DNA of 64,000 nucleotides, from NCBI GenBank assembly GCA_947494995.1, contig CANLWY010000001.1, positions 186,001 through 250,000 of the forward strand, given 5' to 3'. Source of the stretch: an uncultured Campylobacterales bacterium (lineage in GTDB: Bacteria; Campylobacterota; Campylobacteria; Campylobacterales; Arcobacteraceae). Each line of letters begins with the position of its first letter. The first letter of the stretch is position 1. Position numbers and translations under genes: made by a program. Below, in pieces: positions 25,251 through 33,926 of the stretch. The notes below the pieces were generated by a model that ran no database searches, was not told the origin of the DNA, and was given only the letters and a program-made list of their open reading frames with translations.

Positions 25251-26459
25251 CTATAAACTACTTAAATATTTTTTTATATTTTTTGCCGCTTGTCTAATTC
25301 TTTTTTCATTTTCAATAAGGGCAATTCTTACATATTGGTCTCCATAGTGACCAAATCCTATCCCTGGGCTTACGGCAACTTTAGCTTCTGTTAGAAGCTG
25401 TTTTGAGAACTCCATACTTCCAAGATGCTTTGCTTTTTCTGGAATTTTTGCCCAAATAAACATAGATGCATTTGGGCAATTCATTTTCCAGCCAGCATCT
25501 GCAAATGCTTCAAGCATTACATCTCTTCTTTTTCTATATTTTTCTATATGTTCTTCAACACAATCCTGAGGGCCATCAAGTGCAACAGTTGCTGCAACTT
25601 GAATAGGCGTAAACATACCATAATCAAGCCAAGATTTGATTCTTTTTAATGCTCCTACAAGCTTTTCATTTCCAACCATAAAACCAACTCTCCATCCTGC
25701 CATGTTGTATGACTTAGAAAGGGTAAATGACTCAATTGCCACATCAAGTGCACCTTCTGCTTGGAAAATTGATGGGGTTTTATATCCATCAAAAGTAATA
25801 TCTGCATATGCTATATCAGAGATGATATAAAATCTCTCTTTTTTAGCTAAATCAACTAATCTTTGATAAAATTCTGGTCTAACTGTTGCACACGATGGGT
25901 TGTGTGGGAAGTTAACTAGTACATATTTTACTTTTGGAATTGACTCTCTTAATGTTTTATTTAATCTTTCAAAAAATAGGTCTTCATCAACTCTAAAGTC
26001 ATCTCCAAATGGTAATTCAAAGTTATGAATACCAGCTCCAGCTAGCATAAATGCATATGAGTGAATTGGATATGTTGGATCAGGTACAACTGCAACGTCT
26101 CCAACATTTACAATTGCTTGAACTAGATGTACATATCCTTCTTTTGAACCCATAGTTGCAACTGCGTGTTTATTTGGATCTAGTCCTTCAACTCCATATT
26201 TTCTTCTATACCAATTACAAATAGCTAATCTTAATTTATAAATCCCTGCACTTGCAGAATAACCATGGTTTTTAGGTTTATCTGCTGTCTCTTTCAATTT
26301 ATCAATAATATGTTGAGGTGCTGGTCCATCAGGGTTTCCCATAGAGAAGTCAATTATATCTTCTCCCGCTCTTCTAGCTTCCATTTTGATGTTATTAACT
26401 TCTGCAAACACATAGTTTGGAAGTCTTTTCATTCTTTCAAATTCTATTTCTGGAAACAT
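25251..26459 (-). CDS. alaC: AlaC-like class I aminotransferase
   Basis: PLP-dependent aminotransferase of 402 residues. It follows E. coli AlaC closely by eye: an early DIIDFSMGNPDG, TMGSKEGYVHL, VNFPHNPS, and the PLP-lysine segment FTLSKSYNMAGWRVGFMVGN, then SPGIGFGHYGDQYVRIALIE. In E. coli AlaC makes alanine from pyruvate and glutamate; in epsilonproteobacteria such proteins are often named LL-diaminopimelate aminotransferase, so the substrate is uncertain. AAGGAG precedes the ATG. It lies between a periplasmic protein gene and hom and is probably co-transcribed with both. Confidence 0.88.
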   Translation of the reverse strand: MFPEIEFERMKRLPNYVFAEVNNIKMEARRAGEDIIDFSMGNPDGPAPQHIIDKLKETADKPKNHGYSASAGIYKLRLAICNWYRRKYGVEGLDPNKHAVATMGSKEGYVHLVQAIVNVGDVAVVPDPTYPIHSYAFMLAGAGIHNFELPFGDDFRVDEDLFFERLNKTLRESIPKVKYVLVNFPHNPSCATVRPEFYQRLVDLAKKERFYIISDIAYADITFDGYKTPSIFQAEGALDVAIESFTLSKSYNMAGWRVGFMVGNEKLVGALKRIKSWLDYGMFTPIQVAATVALDGPQDCVEEHIEKYRKRRDVMLEAFADAGWKMNCPNASMFIWAKIPEKAKHLGSMEFSKQLLTEAKVAVSPGIGFGHYGDQYVRIALIENEKRIRQAAKNIKKYLSSL

Positions 26460-26463
26460 TATC

Positions 26464-27282
26464 TCACTCCTTAATTGTTACACTTAAACCACGTTTAATA
26501 TTTGCTAACGTGTATATATCATTTATTTTTATATAATTTGTCTCACTAGGTATTTCCAACTTAAGTGAGTTGTGTTTATTATTCTCTTTTACAATATCTA
26601 AAATATTTAGATGTTTATCATAAAATACTATACTTGGAAACCATTGATTTCCTGATTTTGAAAGTATATTTATACTTTTTGCATTATTGATTTTTATAAA
26701 ATATGGTTTCAATGGTTTTCTAAAATCAACTTTCTCTCCTACAGTAATTAGTTTTGCTTTCGCTAAAGTTGAATTTGATGTATTAATTGAATACACCCAT
26801 TTTGTATACCCCTCTTTTCTGATATCATTAATTTTGCAGTTATTCTTTGCTAACTGTTTTGATAACATAAGAGGGTCAATGGCGGCTTCTGTTTTTAAAT
26901 TTATTGTCCAAGTAATGTTATTGTTTTCATTATAGATTAGGTTTTTTGTAAAGTAGTGATAATATCCTAAACTCTTAAGTGAATCAGAGATAATTTTCAT
27001 AGATTTTATAGGATCATGAGAGATTAAAAATGTAATTGATACATCTTTAGGACCATTTAATCCTACTTTTAAAAGACCATTATGTTTTAATTTCTCCATT
27101 ACTGCTACATAGTTTATTGAACCATTTTTATAGAAAGCTACTTTATTTGAAAAAAGGTGTTCTATTAAACCTCTATTTTCATTAAACTCTCCATATCCAA
27201 TGATATTTGCAACTTTTTGGTTAAAAGTAGATGCATTTAAAACAATAGCACTAATTAAAACTAAACATAATTTTATTATCAT
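26464..27282 (-). CDS. Putative periplasmic protein of unknown function
   Basis: 272 residues with a signal peptide (MIIKLCLVLISAIVLNAS) and no further membrane segment. The middle part alternates short beta-type strands with phrases such as GPKDVSITFLISHDP and NNITWTINLKTEA; the end resembles a small beta domain (LKLEIPSETNYIKI). No catalytic motif is recognised. Position between the aminotransferase and the TrmH-family methylase matches the place of a periplasmic protein gene in C. jejuni, which supports orthology but not function. Confidence 0.75.
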   Translation of the reverse strand: MIIKLCLVLISAIVLNASTFNQKVANIIGYGEFNENRGLIEHLFSNKVAFYKNGSINYVAVMEKLKHNGLLKVGLNGPKDVSITFLISHDPIKSMKIISDSLKSLGYYHYFTKNLIYNENNNITWTINLKTEAAIDPLMLSKQLAKNNCKINDIRKEGYTKWVYSINTSNSTLAKAKLITVGEKVDFRKPLKPYFIKINNAKSINILSKSGNQWFPSIVFYDKHLNILDIVKENNKHNSLKLEIPSETNYIKINDIYTLANIKRGLSVTIKE

Positions 27283-27291
27283 TTCTTACTC

Positions 27292-27981
27292 TTATTTTTT
27301 TAGTGTGTACATTAGAATTGCAGCTGCAACAGATGCATTCAATGAGTCAAAATTATTTGACATACCAATAGATACTTTCAAATCAAGTTTTTTAATAACT
27401 TTGTTTGAAATACCTTCCCCTTCATTTCCTATAACTAAAGCAACTTTATCTGATTGCTCTATGTTTCCATATTTTTTTAAATCGATACCATCCATTGTTG
27501 CACCAATTAAAGTAAATCCAACTTGTTTCAACTCATTCGCAATATCTAAAGTATTTTCTGATTTACAAAAAGGTATATCCAACATAGCTCCTGAGCTTGT
27601 TCTTACAAGGCCAGATTCTTTAAGTGTTTTAACTCCTGATGCAATAACTCCATCAACTCCTAAAGCATGAGCAGATCTTAAAATTGCTCCAATGTTTCCA
27701 ACATCAGTTAATCCATCAAGTACAACTATAAAGTTCATATCTTTCATTTCTTTAAACGAAGTATATTCAAAAATTGAGATTTTTAAGAAGTACCCTTGAT
27801 GATTTCCACCTTTTGCCAATGCTTGTGCTTTTTGGTTATCAAGTTTATGTATTTTCTTTCCAAGTTTTAAAAACTTTGAAAACAATTTTTTCTCTATCTC
27901 TTTTGAAAAAAATATCTCTTCAATTATTTCGGGGTGTTTTTCGAGTACGTACTGTACTACTTGTTTTCCATATATTATCAT
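27292..27981 (-). CDS. rlmB: TrmH-family rRNA 2'-O-methyltransferase (RlmB-like)
   Basis: SPOUT-fold methylase of 229 residues, likely for guanosine 2251 of 23S rRNA. Motif 1 is DGLTDVGNIGAILRSAHALG, motif 2 VIGNEGEGIS, motif 3 SLNASVAAAILMYTL; these form the knotted SAM site. A short N-terminal substrate-binding domain (IYGKQVVQYVLEKHPE) is present. It is followed closely by rsmI, another 2'-O-methylase, and rpmE lies just upstream of rsmI. RlmB versus another TrmH paralogue cannot be settled by eye. Confidence 0.88.
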   Translation of the reverse strand: MIIYGKQVVQYVLEKHPEIIEEIFFSKEIEKKLFSKFLKLGKKIHKLDNQKAQALAKGGNHQGYFLKISIFEYTSFKEMKDMNFIVVLDGLTDVGNIGAILRSAHALGVDGVIASGVKTLKESGLVRTSSGAMLDIPFCKSENTLDIANELKQVGFTLIGATMDGIDLKKYGNIEQSDKVALVIGNEGEGISNKVIKKLDLKVSIGMSNNFDSLNASVAAAILMYTLKK

Positions 27982-27984
27982 GGG

Positions 27985-28800
27985 CTAGATTTTATCTAAA
28001 TATTGTTGATAAATCTCTTTTACATTTTTCCCTGTCATTTTGGCTATTAGTTTTGCTTTTACTTTAGGGGCTAAATCAAGGCTTTCTATATCAGAAATCA
28101 CTAGATTTTGACCTTGAAAATTTGTAGGTTCTATTACTATAACCCATTCACCTCTTATGTTCTCTTTTTTAAAAATTTCAAAAAGGTTTAAAGCACTGTT
28201 TTTGTAAGTTTTTTGATGAAGTTTTGTAATTTCTTTTGCTAAAAAAATTATTCTATTTTCATCAATGTTTTTTATCTCTTCTAGAGTTTTTAAAAGTCTA
28301 TGAGGTGATTCGTAAAGTATTGGAAGTGTTGAACTTTGCATAACTTGAAGAAGTTTCTCACGTCTTTCTTTTCCTTTATGTGCTAAAAATCCAAAAAATG
28401 TAAATTCAGTATTAGAAAATCCACTCATTGCAAAAGCTGTTAAAACTGCATTTGCCCCAGGAAGAACATCATATGCAAGTTTATTTTCAATTGCGTATTG
28501 AACCAAAGTTGCACCAGGGTCTGAAACACAAGGCATACCAGCATCACTTACATAAACTATATTCTTTTTAAAATCTTCTTGTGTAAGTGTTTTTAGAACT
28601 TGTTGTTCATTATGTGAATGATAGGATTTAAAATCAGTACATTTGAATTCTAGATTTTCTCTTTGAGATAAAAGTTGTAGGAGTTTTTTAGTAACTCTTG
28701 TGTCTTCACACAAGATTAGTTCTGCCTCCAATAGTGCGCTTATTGAACGCTTAGAGATATCCTCTAAGTTACCTATTGGAGTTGGAACTAAGGTTAACAC
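27985..28800 (-). CDS. rsmI: 16S rRNA (cytidine-1402 2'-O) methyltransferase
   Basis: 271 residues, tetrapyrrole-methylase fold. Clear RsmI landmarks: LVPTPIGNLEDISKRSI at the start, CEDTRVTKKLL, YVSDAGMPCVSDPGATLV, DVLPGANAVLTAFAMSGF (quoted in part), FFGFLAHKGKERRE and LYESPHRLLKTLEEI. Starts at GTG 28800 without a good ribosome site, 16 bases after the rpmE stop, which suggests translational coupling with rpmE. Confidence 0.94.
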   Translation of the reverse strand: MLTLVPTPIGNLEDISKRSISALLEAELILCEDTRVTKKLLQLLSQRENLEFKCTDFKSYHSHNEQQVLKTLTQEDFKKNIVYVSDAGMPCVSDPGATLVQYAIENKLAYDVLPGANAVLTAFAMSGFSNTEFTFFGFLAHKGKERREKLLQVMQSSTLPILYESPHRLLKTLEEIKNIDENRIIFLAKEITKLHQKTYKNSALNLFEIFKKENIRGEWVIVIEPTNFQGQNLVISDIESLDLAPKVKAKLIAKMTGKNVKEIYQQYLDKI

Positions 28801-28816
28801 GACGTTAAAGTAATAA

Positions 28817-29017
28817 TTACTTTTGTGCGTATTTAGCTTTGAATTTCTCTACTCTACCAGCAGCATCAACGATTTTTTGCTCACCAGTGAAGAATGGGTG
28901 ACAAGCAGAACAAATATCGATTCTCATAGTCTCAACATTAGACTTAGTTTCGAAAGTGTTACCACAAGCACAAGAAACTGTACAAGCTTTGTAATCTGGG
29001 TGAATATCTTTTTTCAC
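28817..29017 (-). CDS. rpmE: 50S ribosomal protein bL31
   Basis: 66 residues, [20 protein letters not shown] at the start and [14 protein letters not shown] later. The cysteines (CAC plus CSAC) make it the zinc-binding (C+) form of bL31. GTG start at 29017 with AAGGA 7 bases upstream. A promoter lies about 85 bases upstream, with a hairpin in the leader. Probably co-transcribed with rsmI and the TrmH-family gene. Confidence 0.96.
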   Translation of the reverse strand: MKKDIHPDYKACTVSCACGNTFETKSNVETMRIDICSACHPFFTGEQKIVDAAGRVEKFKAKYAQK

Positions 29018-29049
29018 TTGATTTTCCTTAATTTGAATAATGCCTAATA

Positions 29050-29105
29050 AAAGGTCGAATCTATGTCGCCCTTTACTAAGCTCTTAAAATGAAGTTTGGA
29101 TTATA
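29050..29105 (-). promoter_or_regulatory. rpmE promoter and leader hairpin
   Basis: On the minus strand TATAAT occupies 29105-29100, overlapping the miaA stop. The leader of about 75 bases contains AAAGG at 29074-29070 and CCTTT at 29054-29050 with inner CGA/TCG pairing, a small hairpin that could be a bL31 autoregulatory leader. Regulation is a guess. Confidence 0.45.
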
Positions 29106-29976
29106 TCGAAAAATACTTAAGTATATCTGAATTTAAGTTTTCTATTATATTTGAAGTTTTGTTTTTGAATTGATTTTTATTAAAGGTATTTTGTCTTTTT
29201 GCTAGTTTTGCTGTATTTAAAGCAATTTTTTCTTCAAGTTGTTTTTTGCCAATTTTTCCATCTAAAAATTCCAGTGTTTCGATAATTCCAATTGAAAACA
29301 TAGAGTTTGGAGATCTTTTATATTTTTTTTCTAAATAGATTACTTCATCAATAATTCCTTCTTTCATCATTAATGATGTTCTTTGATTTATTCTCTCTCT
29401 TAACTCTTCTTTATCCCACAATATCTCAAATATTTTTAAATCTTTTGCTATGGGTTCTTTTGGATTTAGTTCAAAATATTTTGAGGGACTCATTCCTGAT
29501 TGTCTATAAATAGAGTAGGCTTTTCTTATTCTATAAGTATCATTAGATGCAATTTTAGACATATACTCTTTGTCAAGATTCAAAAGTAATTGATATGTTT
29601 CATCTAATGGTAAATCAAGTTCTACTTCTTTTTCAATTCCTGTAGATAAACCTTCTATTAAAGCTTTTAGATAAAATCCTGTTCCTCCAACAATGATAAG
29701 GTTTTTTGAGTTTTCTTGAGCATATGTCTTTGCTCTTTTATAACAGTCAAAAAATTGTATAACATCAAATTTTTCATTTGGGAGGATTTCATCTATGCCA
29801 AAATGTATTATATCTCCACGTTCTTCTTTTGTCGGTTTTGCAGAAGCTATATCTATCTCTTTATAAACTGACAGTGAATCAAGGGATAAGATTATAGAGT
29901 TGGTTTTTTTAGCAATTTCTAAAGATAGTCCTGTTTTTCCTGAGGCTGTTGAGCCAATAATAGCAATCTCTTTCAT
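29101..29976 (-). CDS. miaA: tRNA dimethylallyltransferase
   Basis: Adds the isopentenyl group to A37 of tRNAs reading U-starting codons. 291 residues: P-loop GSTASGKTGLS, the DSLSVYKEIDIASAKP substrate block, GGTGFYLKALIEGLS and RIRKAYSIYRQSG. The usual DSMQ/QVY is DSLSVY, as in other Campylobacterota. On the minus strand TACAAT (29989-29984) ends 7 bases before the ATG with no ribosome site, so a leaderless mRNA is predicted. Confidence 0.95.
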   Translation of the reverse strand: MKEIAIIGSTASGKTGLSLEIAKKTNSIILSLDSLSVYKEIDIASAKPTKEERGDIIHFGIDEILPNEKFDVIQFFDCYKRAKTYAQENSKNLIIVGGTGFYLKALIEGLSTGIEKEVELDLPLDETYQLLLNLDKEYMSKIASNDTYRIRKAYSIYRQSGMSPSKYFELNPKEPIAKDLKIFEILWDKEELRERINQRTSLMMKEGIIDEVIYLEKKYKRSPNSMFSIGIIETLEFLDGKIGKKQLEEKIALNTAKLAKRQNTFNKNQFKNKTSNIIENLNSDILKYFSI

Positions 29977-30014
29977 AAAAATGATTGTATCGAAATAATT
30001 GTTTTAAAGAGTGT

Positions 30015-30040
30015 AAAAAACGGGAGAAGACCCGTTTTTT
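30015..30040. terminator. Bidirectional intrinsic terminator
   Basis: AAAAAACGGG (30015-30024), loop AGAAGA, CCCGTTTTTT (30031-30040): a perfect 10-base-pair stem with T-runs on both strands. It ends the transcript of the repetitive lipoprotein gene. Confidence 0.88.
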
Positions 30041-30049
30041 ATTAAAAAA

Positions 30050-31417
30050 TTATAGTCCTAAAGACTCTAAAGTTTTGATTGTTAAAGCACCTTGGTTAAG
30101 ACCTTTTGCTTTTTGGTATTCGTTAACTGCAGCTTTTGTTTCTGGTCCATATACACCATCAATTGCTGTAATGTTATATTTTCTATCTTTTAAAGCTTTT
30201 TGTAATCTAGCAACTACATCAGTAGTAGTATTAGTTTCACATAAAATTTCTTGCCATCTTAAATAAGGTTCAGCAGCTTTAACTTTAGTATTATAAGTGT
30301 CATAAACTGCAGGAATAGATATCTTCTTTTCTTGTGCTGGAGTATCAATAACTCTTGTTTTAACCATTTTACAAATTGCTGGAATTTTAACTTCTTTAGT
30401 AGTAGCAGGAGTTGCTAACACTTTTTTAGTAATAGTTTTGTAAACAGCTGGTATTTTAATCTCTTTAGTAGTAGCAGGAGTTGCTAAAACTTTTTTAGTA
30501 ATAGTTTTATAAACAGCAGGAGTTTTTACTTCTTTTGTAGTTGGAGCTTTATCTGTTGCTCTTGTTTTAACAGTTTTGTATACAGCAGGAGTTTTTACTT
30601 CTTTTGTATAAGCATCTCTATCTAAAACTTTTTTAGTTACTGTTTTGTAAACAGCTGGAATTTCAACTAAACACATAATATCGCCAGTTGAGTTATCAAC
30701 TTTTTCAATTTCCCCTCTACCTTTTTTCCAAGTAGTATATGCAGGAGATACTAAAACCTTTTCAGTAACTGTTTTATAAGTTGCAGGAACTGTAACTAAT
30801 CTAGTCTTTTCAGGCTCGACCATAATAGTTTCAGTAGCAGTTTTAAATGTCCCTTCAATTGCTACTAATCTAGTTTTTTCAGGCTCAACCATGATTTTTT
30901 CAGTAATTGTTTTATATGTAGCAGCAACAGGAACTAGTTTGGTTTTTTCAGGCTCAATCATAATAGTTTCAGTAACTGTTTTATATGTAGCTGGTACAGG
31001 AACTAATTTCGTACTTGCTTCTCTAATTGTAACTTTTTTTTCTACTACTTTATAAGTGGCAGGAGTTATAGAAATCTTAGATTGTGCTTCTTTAACTAAT
31101 CTTTTTATTGGTTTAGTTTCATATTGTGCTGGAACTAAAACCTTAGCATAGCATTCACCTGCTTTTGCATTTGGTGGAACTAAAGAGTTTGAAACTGCAT
31201 TTTCATCATCACTTGTATTTACTGAAGTAGCTGGTGTTGTAGCAGAAGATTGTAAGTTTGCGATTCTTTGGTCTTTTGCTTTTAACTCTTGAGTTAGTTT
31301 TTGAATCTCTTGATCTCTTTTCATTAATGCTTCAGTAGAGTCATTTTTTTGAGAACATCCTGTAACAGATAGGATTAAAGCAGCAGAAACTGCAGAAATT
31401 TTTAGATATTTCGTCAT
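30050..31417 (-). CDS. Repetitive lipoprotein with C-terminal peptidoglycan-binding domain
   Basis: 455 residues. A lipoprotein signal ends at VTGC (Cys21), then a short coiled coil (EIQKLTQELKAKDQRI), then from about residue 94 to 385 twelve degenerate repeats of roughly 23 residues built on PAxYKTVTxKV with TxE/TKEV spacers, interrupted once near 235-255 by GRGEIEKVDNSTGDIMC. The C-terminus carries a PG_binding_1 domain (VVARLQKALKDRKYNITAID, VYGPETKAAV). It is probably attached to the outer membrane and reaches the cell wall; the repeats would form an extended beta-type rod. No enzyme motif. Start has AGGTAAACAA upstream; OmpA-like gene is divergent. Confidence 0.82.
   Translation of the reverse strand: MTKYLKISAVSAALILSVTGCSQKNDSTEALMKRDQEIQKLTQELKAKDQRIANLQSSATTPATSVNTSDDENAVSNSLVPPNAKAGECYAKVLVPAQYETKPIKRLVKEAQSKISITPATYKVVEKKVTIREASTKLVPVPATYKTVTETIMIEPEKTKLVPVAATYKTITEKIMVEPEKTRLVAIEGTFKTATETIMVEPEKTRLVTVPATYKTVTEKVLVSPAYTTWKKGRGEIEKVDNSTGDIMCLVEIPAVYKTVTKKVLDRDAYTKEVKTPAVYKTVKTRATDKAPTTKEVKTPAVYKTITKKVLATPATTKEIKIPAVYKTITKKVLATPATTKEVKIPAICKMVKTRVIDTPAQEKKISIPAVYDTYNTKVKAAEPYLRWQEILCETNTTTDVVARLQKALKDRKYNITAIDGVYGPETKAAVNEYQKAKGLNQGALTIKTLESLGL
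30270..31135 (-). repeat. Twelve in-frame repeats of about 69 bases
   Basis: Coding tandem repeats of the lipoprotein gene. The most alike are two adjacent copies at about 30390-30520, which share long identical runs such as ACTTTTTTAGTAATAGTTTT on the plus strand, pointing to recent duplication or conversion. Confidence 0.75.
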
Positions 31418-31545
31418 TTGTTTACCTTTTCTTTAATTTGTTGGAAATATTGTAACATAAAATAATAAAATAATTGTGTAATTAGTAATAAAATTTGTGA
31501 TTTTATGATATAATTTCTTTATATTAAAAAACACAGGAGTCCAAA

Positions 31546-32028
31546 TTGAAAAAGATTATTGCATCTTCAGTTATTAGTTTAGGTATAGTAAGTAGCTTAG
31601 TGGCACAAGATTGTATTATGGTTGCAGATTTAAATGTTGAGTTTAAAAATGATACAACTATATATATGAATAATGCAGAAAGACAAGAGGTTGTAGAGTT
31701 TGCTGCATTTTTAAAGAAAACAGGTCTTTATGCAGTAGTAGAAGGACATACAAGTAAGTTTGCATCTGCAACTTACAATTATGACTTGTCGCAAAGAAGA
31801 GCTGTAAAAGTTAGATCTGAGTTAATAAGATTAGGAGTAAATCCTTCTCAAGTAAAAGCTATGGGATTTGGAGAAAGTTCACCTTTATATAATAATAATA
31901 CTGAAATGGGAGCTCAGAAAAATAGAAGAGTTATTGCTGAAGTATTTAATAGTGCATCAGAATTAAGTAGTTATGTTACATCAGAAAAGAAGAGAATTTC
32001 ACAAATAAAATATAAAGAACAAAGCTAA
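31546..32028 (+). CDS. Small OmpA-like protein
   Basis: 160 residues with a signal peptide (cut near VA-QD) and a near-complete OmpA C-terminal domain: VEGHTSKFASATYNYDLSQR, RAVKVRSELIRLGV, VKAMGFGESSP and NRRVIAEV. Such domains bind peptidoglycan through an Asp and an Arg; the Arg of NRR is present. The protein has no barrel, so it is a soluble or loosely held periplasmic binder. TTG start at 31546 with AGGAG 6 bases upstream; TATAAT at 31509-31514. It is divergent from the peptidoglycan-binding lipoprotein, a possible functional partner. Confidence 0.9.
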   Translation: MKKIIASSVISLGIVSSLVAQDCIMVADLNVEFKNDTTIYMNNAERQEVVEFAAFLKKTGLYAVVEGHTSKFASATYNYDLSQRRAVKVRSELIRLGVNPSQVKAMGFGESSPLYNNNTEMGAQKNRRVIAEVFNSASELSSYVTSEKKRISQIKYKEQS

Positions 32029-32099
32029 AAATATAAAAATTATTTAATTATCAAAAATAACCAAATTTGGTAAATAGTTTTTATGATTAATCTAATATT

Positions 32100-32132
32100 A
32101 AGATACAAGCTTGTTTTTTAGGCTTGTGTCTT
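32100..32132 (+). terminator. Terminator after the OmpA-like gene
   Basis: AAGATACAAGC (32100-32110) pairs with GCTTGTGTCTT (32122-32132) with one G-T pair and an 11-base loop, followed by ATATCTTTTTT. Confidence 0.65.
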
Positions 32133-32157
32133 ATATCTTTTTTGATATACTTCCCAA

Positions 32158-33027
32158 ATGAATAAATTATCAAAACTTTTAAATGACTTCAATGAATTAG
32201 TTATGTTTAAACACTCAATTTTTTCTTTACCATTTATTTTTATTGCAATGGTTGTTTCTTCTGTAGAAGTTAATGATTCAGGATGGTTTGGCTTCAAACT
32301 ATTAATATTAGGTGTTTTAGCTGCAATAAGTGCAAGAAATTTTGCAATGGGTTTTAATAGATATATGGATAGAGATATTGATGCTTTAAATCCAAGAACT
32401 GTCAATCGTCCCAATGTTGATGGAAGAATCTCTGCAAAGCAGATGTTAGTATTTACAATTTTAAATGCACTGTTGTTTATAGTAGTAGCATATTTTGTAA
32501 ATGATTTAGCATTTTATTTATCCTTACCAATACTTTTTATTATAGGTTCATACTCATATTTTAAACGATTTTCTTATTTAGCTCATGTTATATTAGGGAT
32601 ATCACTTGCTTTAGCTCCAATTGCAGGTGTTGTTGCAGTAAGTGAATCAATACCTTTATGGTCAATTTTATTAAGTATTGGTGTAATGTTTTGGGTTGCT
32701 GGATTTGATTTATTATACTCCTTGCAAGATATTGAAGTAGATAAAGAGTTGGGCTTACACTCTATCCCAAGTAAATTTGGACCTAAGAAAACAATGCTTA
32801 TTTCAAAAGTTTTTCATGTTCTAACAGTACTATTTTGGCTTCTTTTTGTAATAAGTTCAAATAGTGGATTATTTGCATATTTTGCAGTAATAATAAGTGC
32901 TATAATGTTAACTTATGAACATATAATAGTAAATAGAGATTTTACAAAAATAGATAAAGCTTTTTTTACTGTCAATGGTTATTTAGGGATTATATTTTTT
33001 GTATTAATTGTTATTGATTCCTTCTGA
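32158..33027 (+). CDS. mqnP: UbiA-family prenyltransferase, MqnP-like
   Basis: 289-residue membrane enzyme with about nine helices that attaches a polyprenyl chain to an aromatic acid. The two aspartate-rich motifs are present: NRYMDRDIDALNPRT near 60-75 and DLLYSLQDIEVDKELGLHS near 185-203. Campylobacterota make menaquinone by the futalosine route, in which MqnP does this step, so MqnP is more likely than UbiA. TATACT at 32146-32151 ends 6 bases before the ATG and there is no ribosome site, so a leaderless mRNA is predicted. Confidence 0.9.
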   Translation: MNKLSKLLNDFNELVMFKHSIFSLPFIFIAMVVSSVEVNDSGWFGFKLLILGVLAAISARNFAMGFNRYMDRDIDALNPRTVNRPNVDGRISAKQMLVFTILNALLFIVVAYFVNDLAFYLSLPILFIIGSYSYFKRFSYLAHVILGISLALAPIAGVVAVSESIPLWSILLSIGVMFWVAGFDLLYSLQDIEVDKELGLHSIPSKFGPKKTMLISKVFHVLTVLFWLLFVISSNSGLFAYFAVIISAIMLTYEHIIVNRDFTKIDKAFFTVNGYLGIIFFVLIVIDSF

Positions 33028-33122
33028 GACTTTTTCTATATCTATTCTAATAATAACTTAAATATTATTTAACAATATATTTAATATAATAATATAATTT
33101 TTTTTATTTTGGAGTGAGTATA

Positions 33123-33926
33123 ATGGGAAATAAACTAAAAGAGGTAACATATTTAACCGTAAAAGATTTAAAAAGTCATGAAATTATATTGCCTGGAAAA
33201 TACTCAAGTACTTTTGAAAATATGGCAAAAAAACTTTCTATAAATTTTGATGATGATAATGTAGTATTAAGGGAATTAAATCAGGACATCGACTACGTAA
33301 ATAAGATAGTAGAGAAAACAAATGATAATTTGACAACTCTTCATAAGTCTACAAATGATGCTCAAACAGCAATAAAAAACAAAGATGAGAATTCTTTAAA
33401 AGCAATAAATGAAGAACTTGCAAAAATGCAAGAGCAAATAAATACACTTCAAAAACAACTTTTTTCAGACCCTCTAACAGGAGCATTTAATAGAAAATGG
33501 TTTTCAGATCAGTATTTGTTTGAAGAGAACTTTAAAAATAATGGTTTTATAGCTTTTTTAGATTTAAATAAATTTAAAATCATTAATGACAACTACGGCC
33601 ATTTAGTAGGAGATCAAGTATTAAAATATCTTGTAAAGTTTTTGAAAAAAGAGTTTGATTATCCTGGGATTGATATTGTAAGGTATGCTGGAGATGAGTT
33701 TATAATTCTAATAGATGAAGAGAAAACGACTATATTTAATATAGATAATATAGTAAAAGAAGCTCAAATAAAACTCTCTAATCAAAAGTTAAAGTCTGCA
33801 AAAATTAAAGAACTACAGTTCTCATTTTCTTATGGATTAACTCCTTTTAAAAGAGGAGATCATGTTGAAAATATCTTAGATATTGTAGATGAATTAATGT
33901 ATAAAAATAAAGAGACTTGTAAATAG
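33123..33926 (+). CDS. Diguanylate cyclase (GGDEF domain, AGDEF active site)
   Basis: 267 residues making c-di-GMP from GTP. The N-terminal 50 residues are unassigned, about 55-115 is a coiled coil, and the GGDEF domain follows from SDPLTGAFNRKWF to the end. The active-site loop reads RYAGDEF near 187, a functional variant in known enzymes. The inhibitory RxxD site is absent (PGID at that place), so no classic product inhibition is expected. ATG at 33123 has GGAG 8 bases upstream; an in-frame GTG at 33114 lies inside the ribosome site. No membrane segment. Its stop shares one base with the next start. Confidence 0.92.
   Translation: MGNKLKEVTYLTVKDLKSHEIILPGKYSSTFENMAKKLSINFDDDNVVLRELNQDIDYVNKIVEKTNDNLTTLHKSTNDAQTAIKNKDENSLKAINEELAKMQEQINTLQKQLFSDPLTGAFNRKWFSDQYLFEENFKNNGFIAFLDLNKFKIINDNYGHLVGDQVLKYLVKFLKKEFDYPGIDIVRYAGDEFIILIDEEKTTIFNIDNIVKEAQIKLSNQKLKSAKIKELQFSFSYGLTPFKRGDHVENILDIVDELMYKNKETCK

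Noticed and set aside
29018-29075. GGGCGAC-ATAGATTCGAC resembling the 5' end of a tmRNA
   Set aside because: Only about 60 bases remain before rpmE, far too short for a tmRNA, with no tag frame or matching 3' acceptor arm.
30270-31135. Regular repeats that could suggest a CRISPR-like array
   Set aside because: The repeats are in frame within one gene, have no unique spacers of constant length, and diverge at third codon positions.
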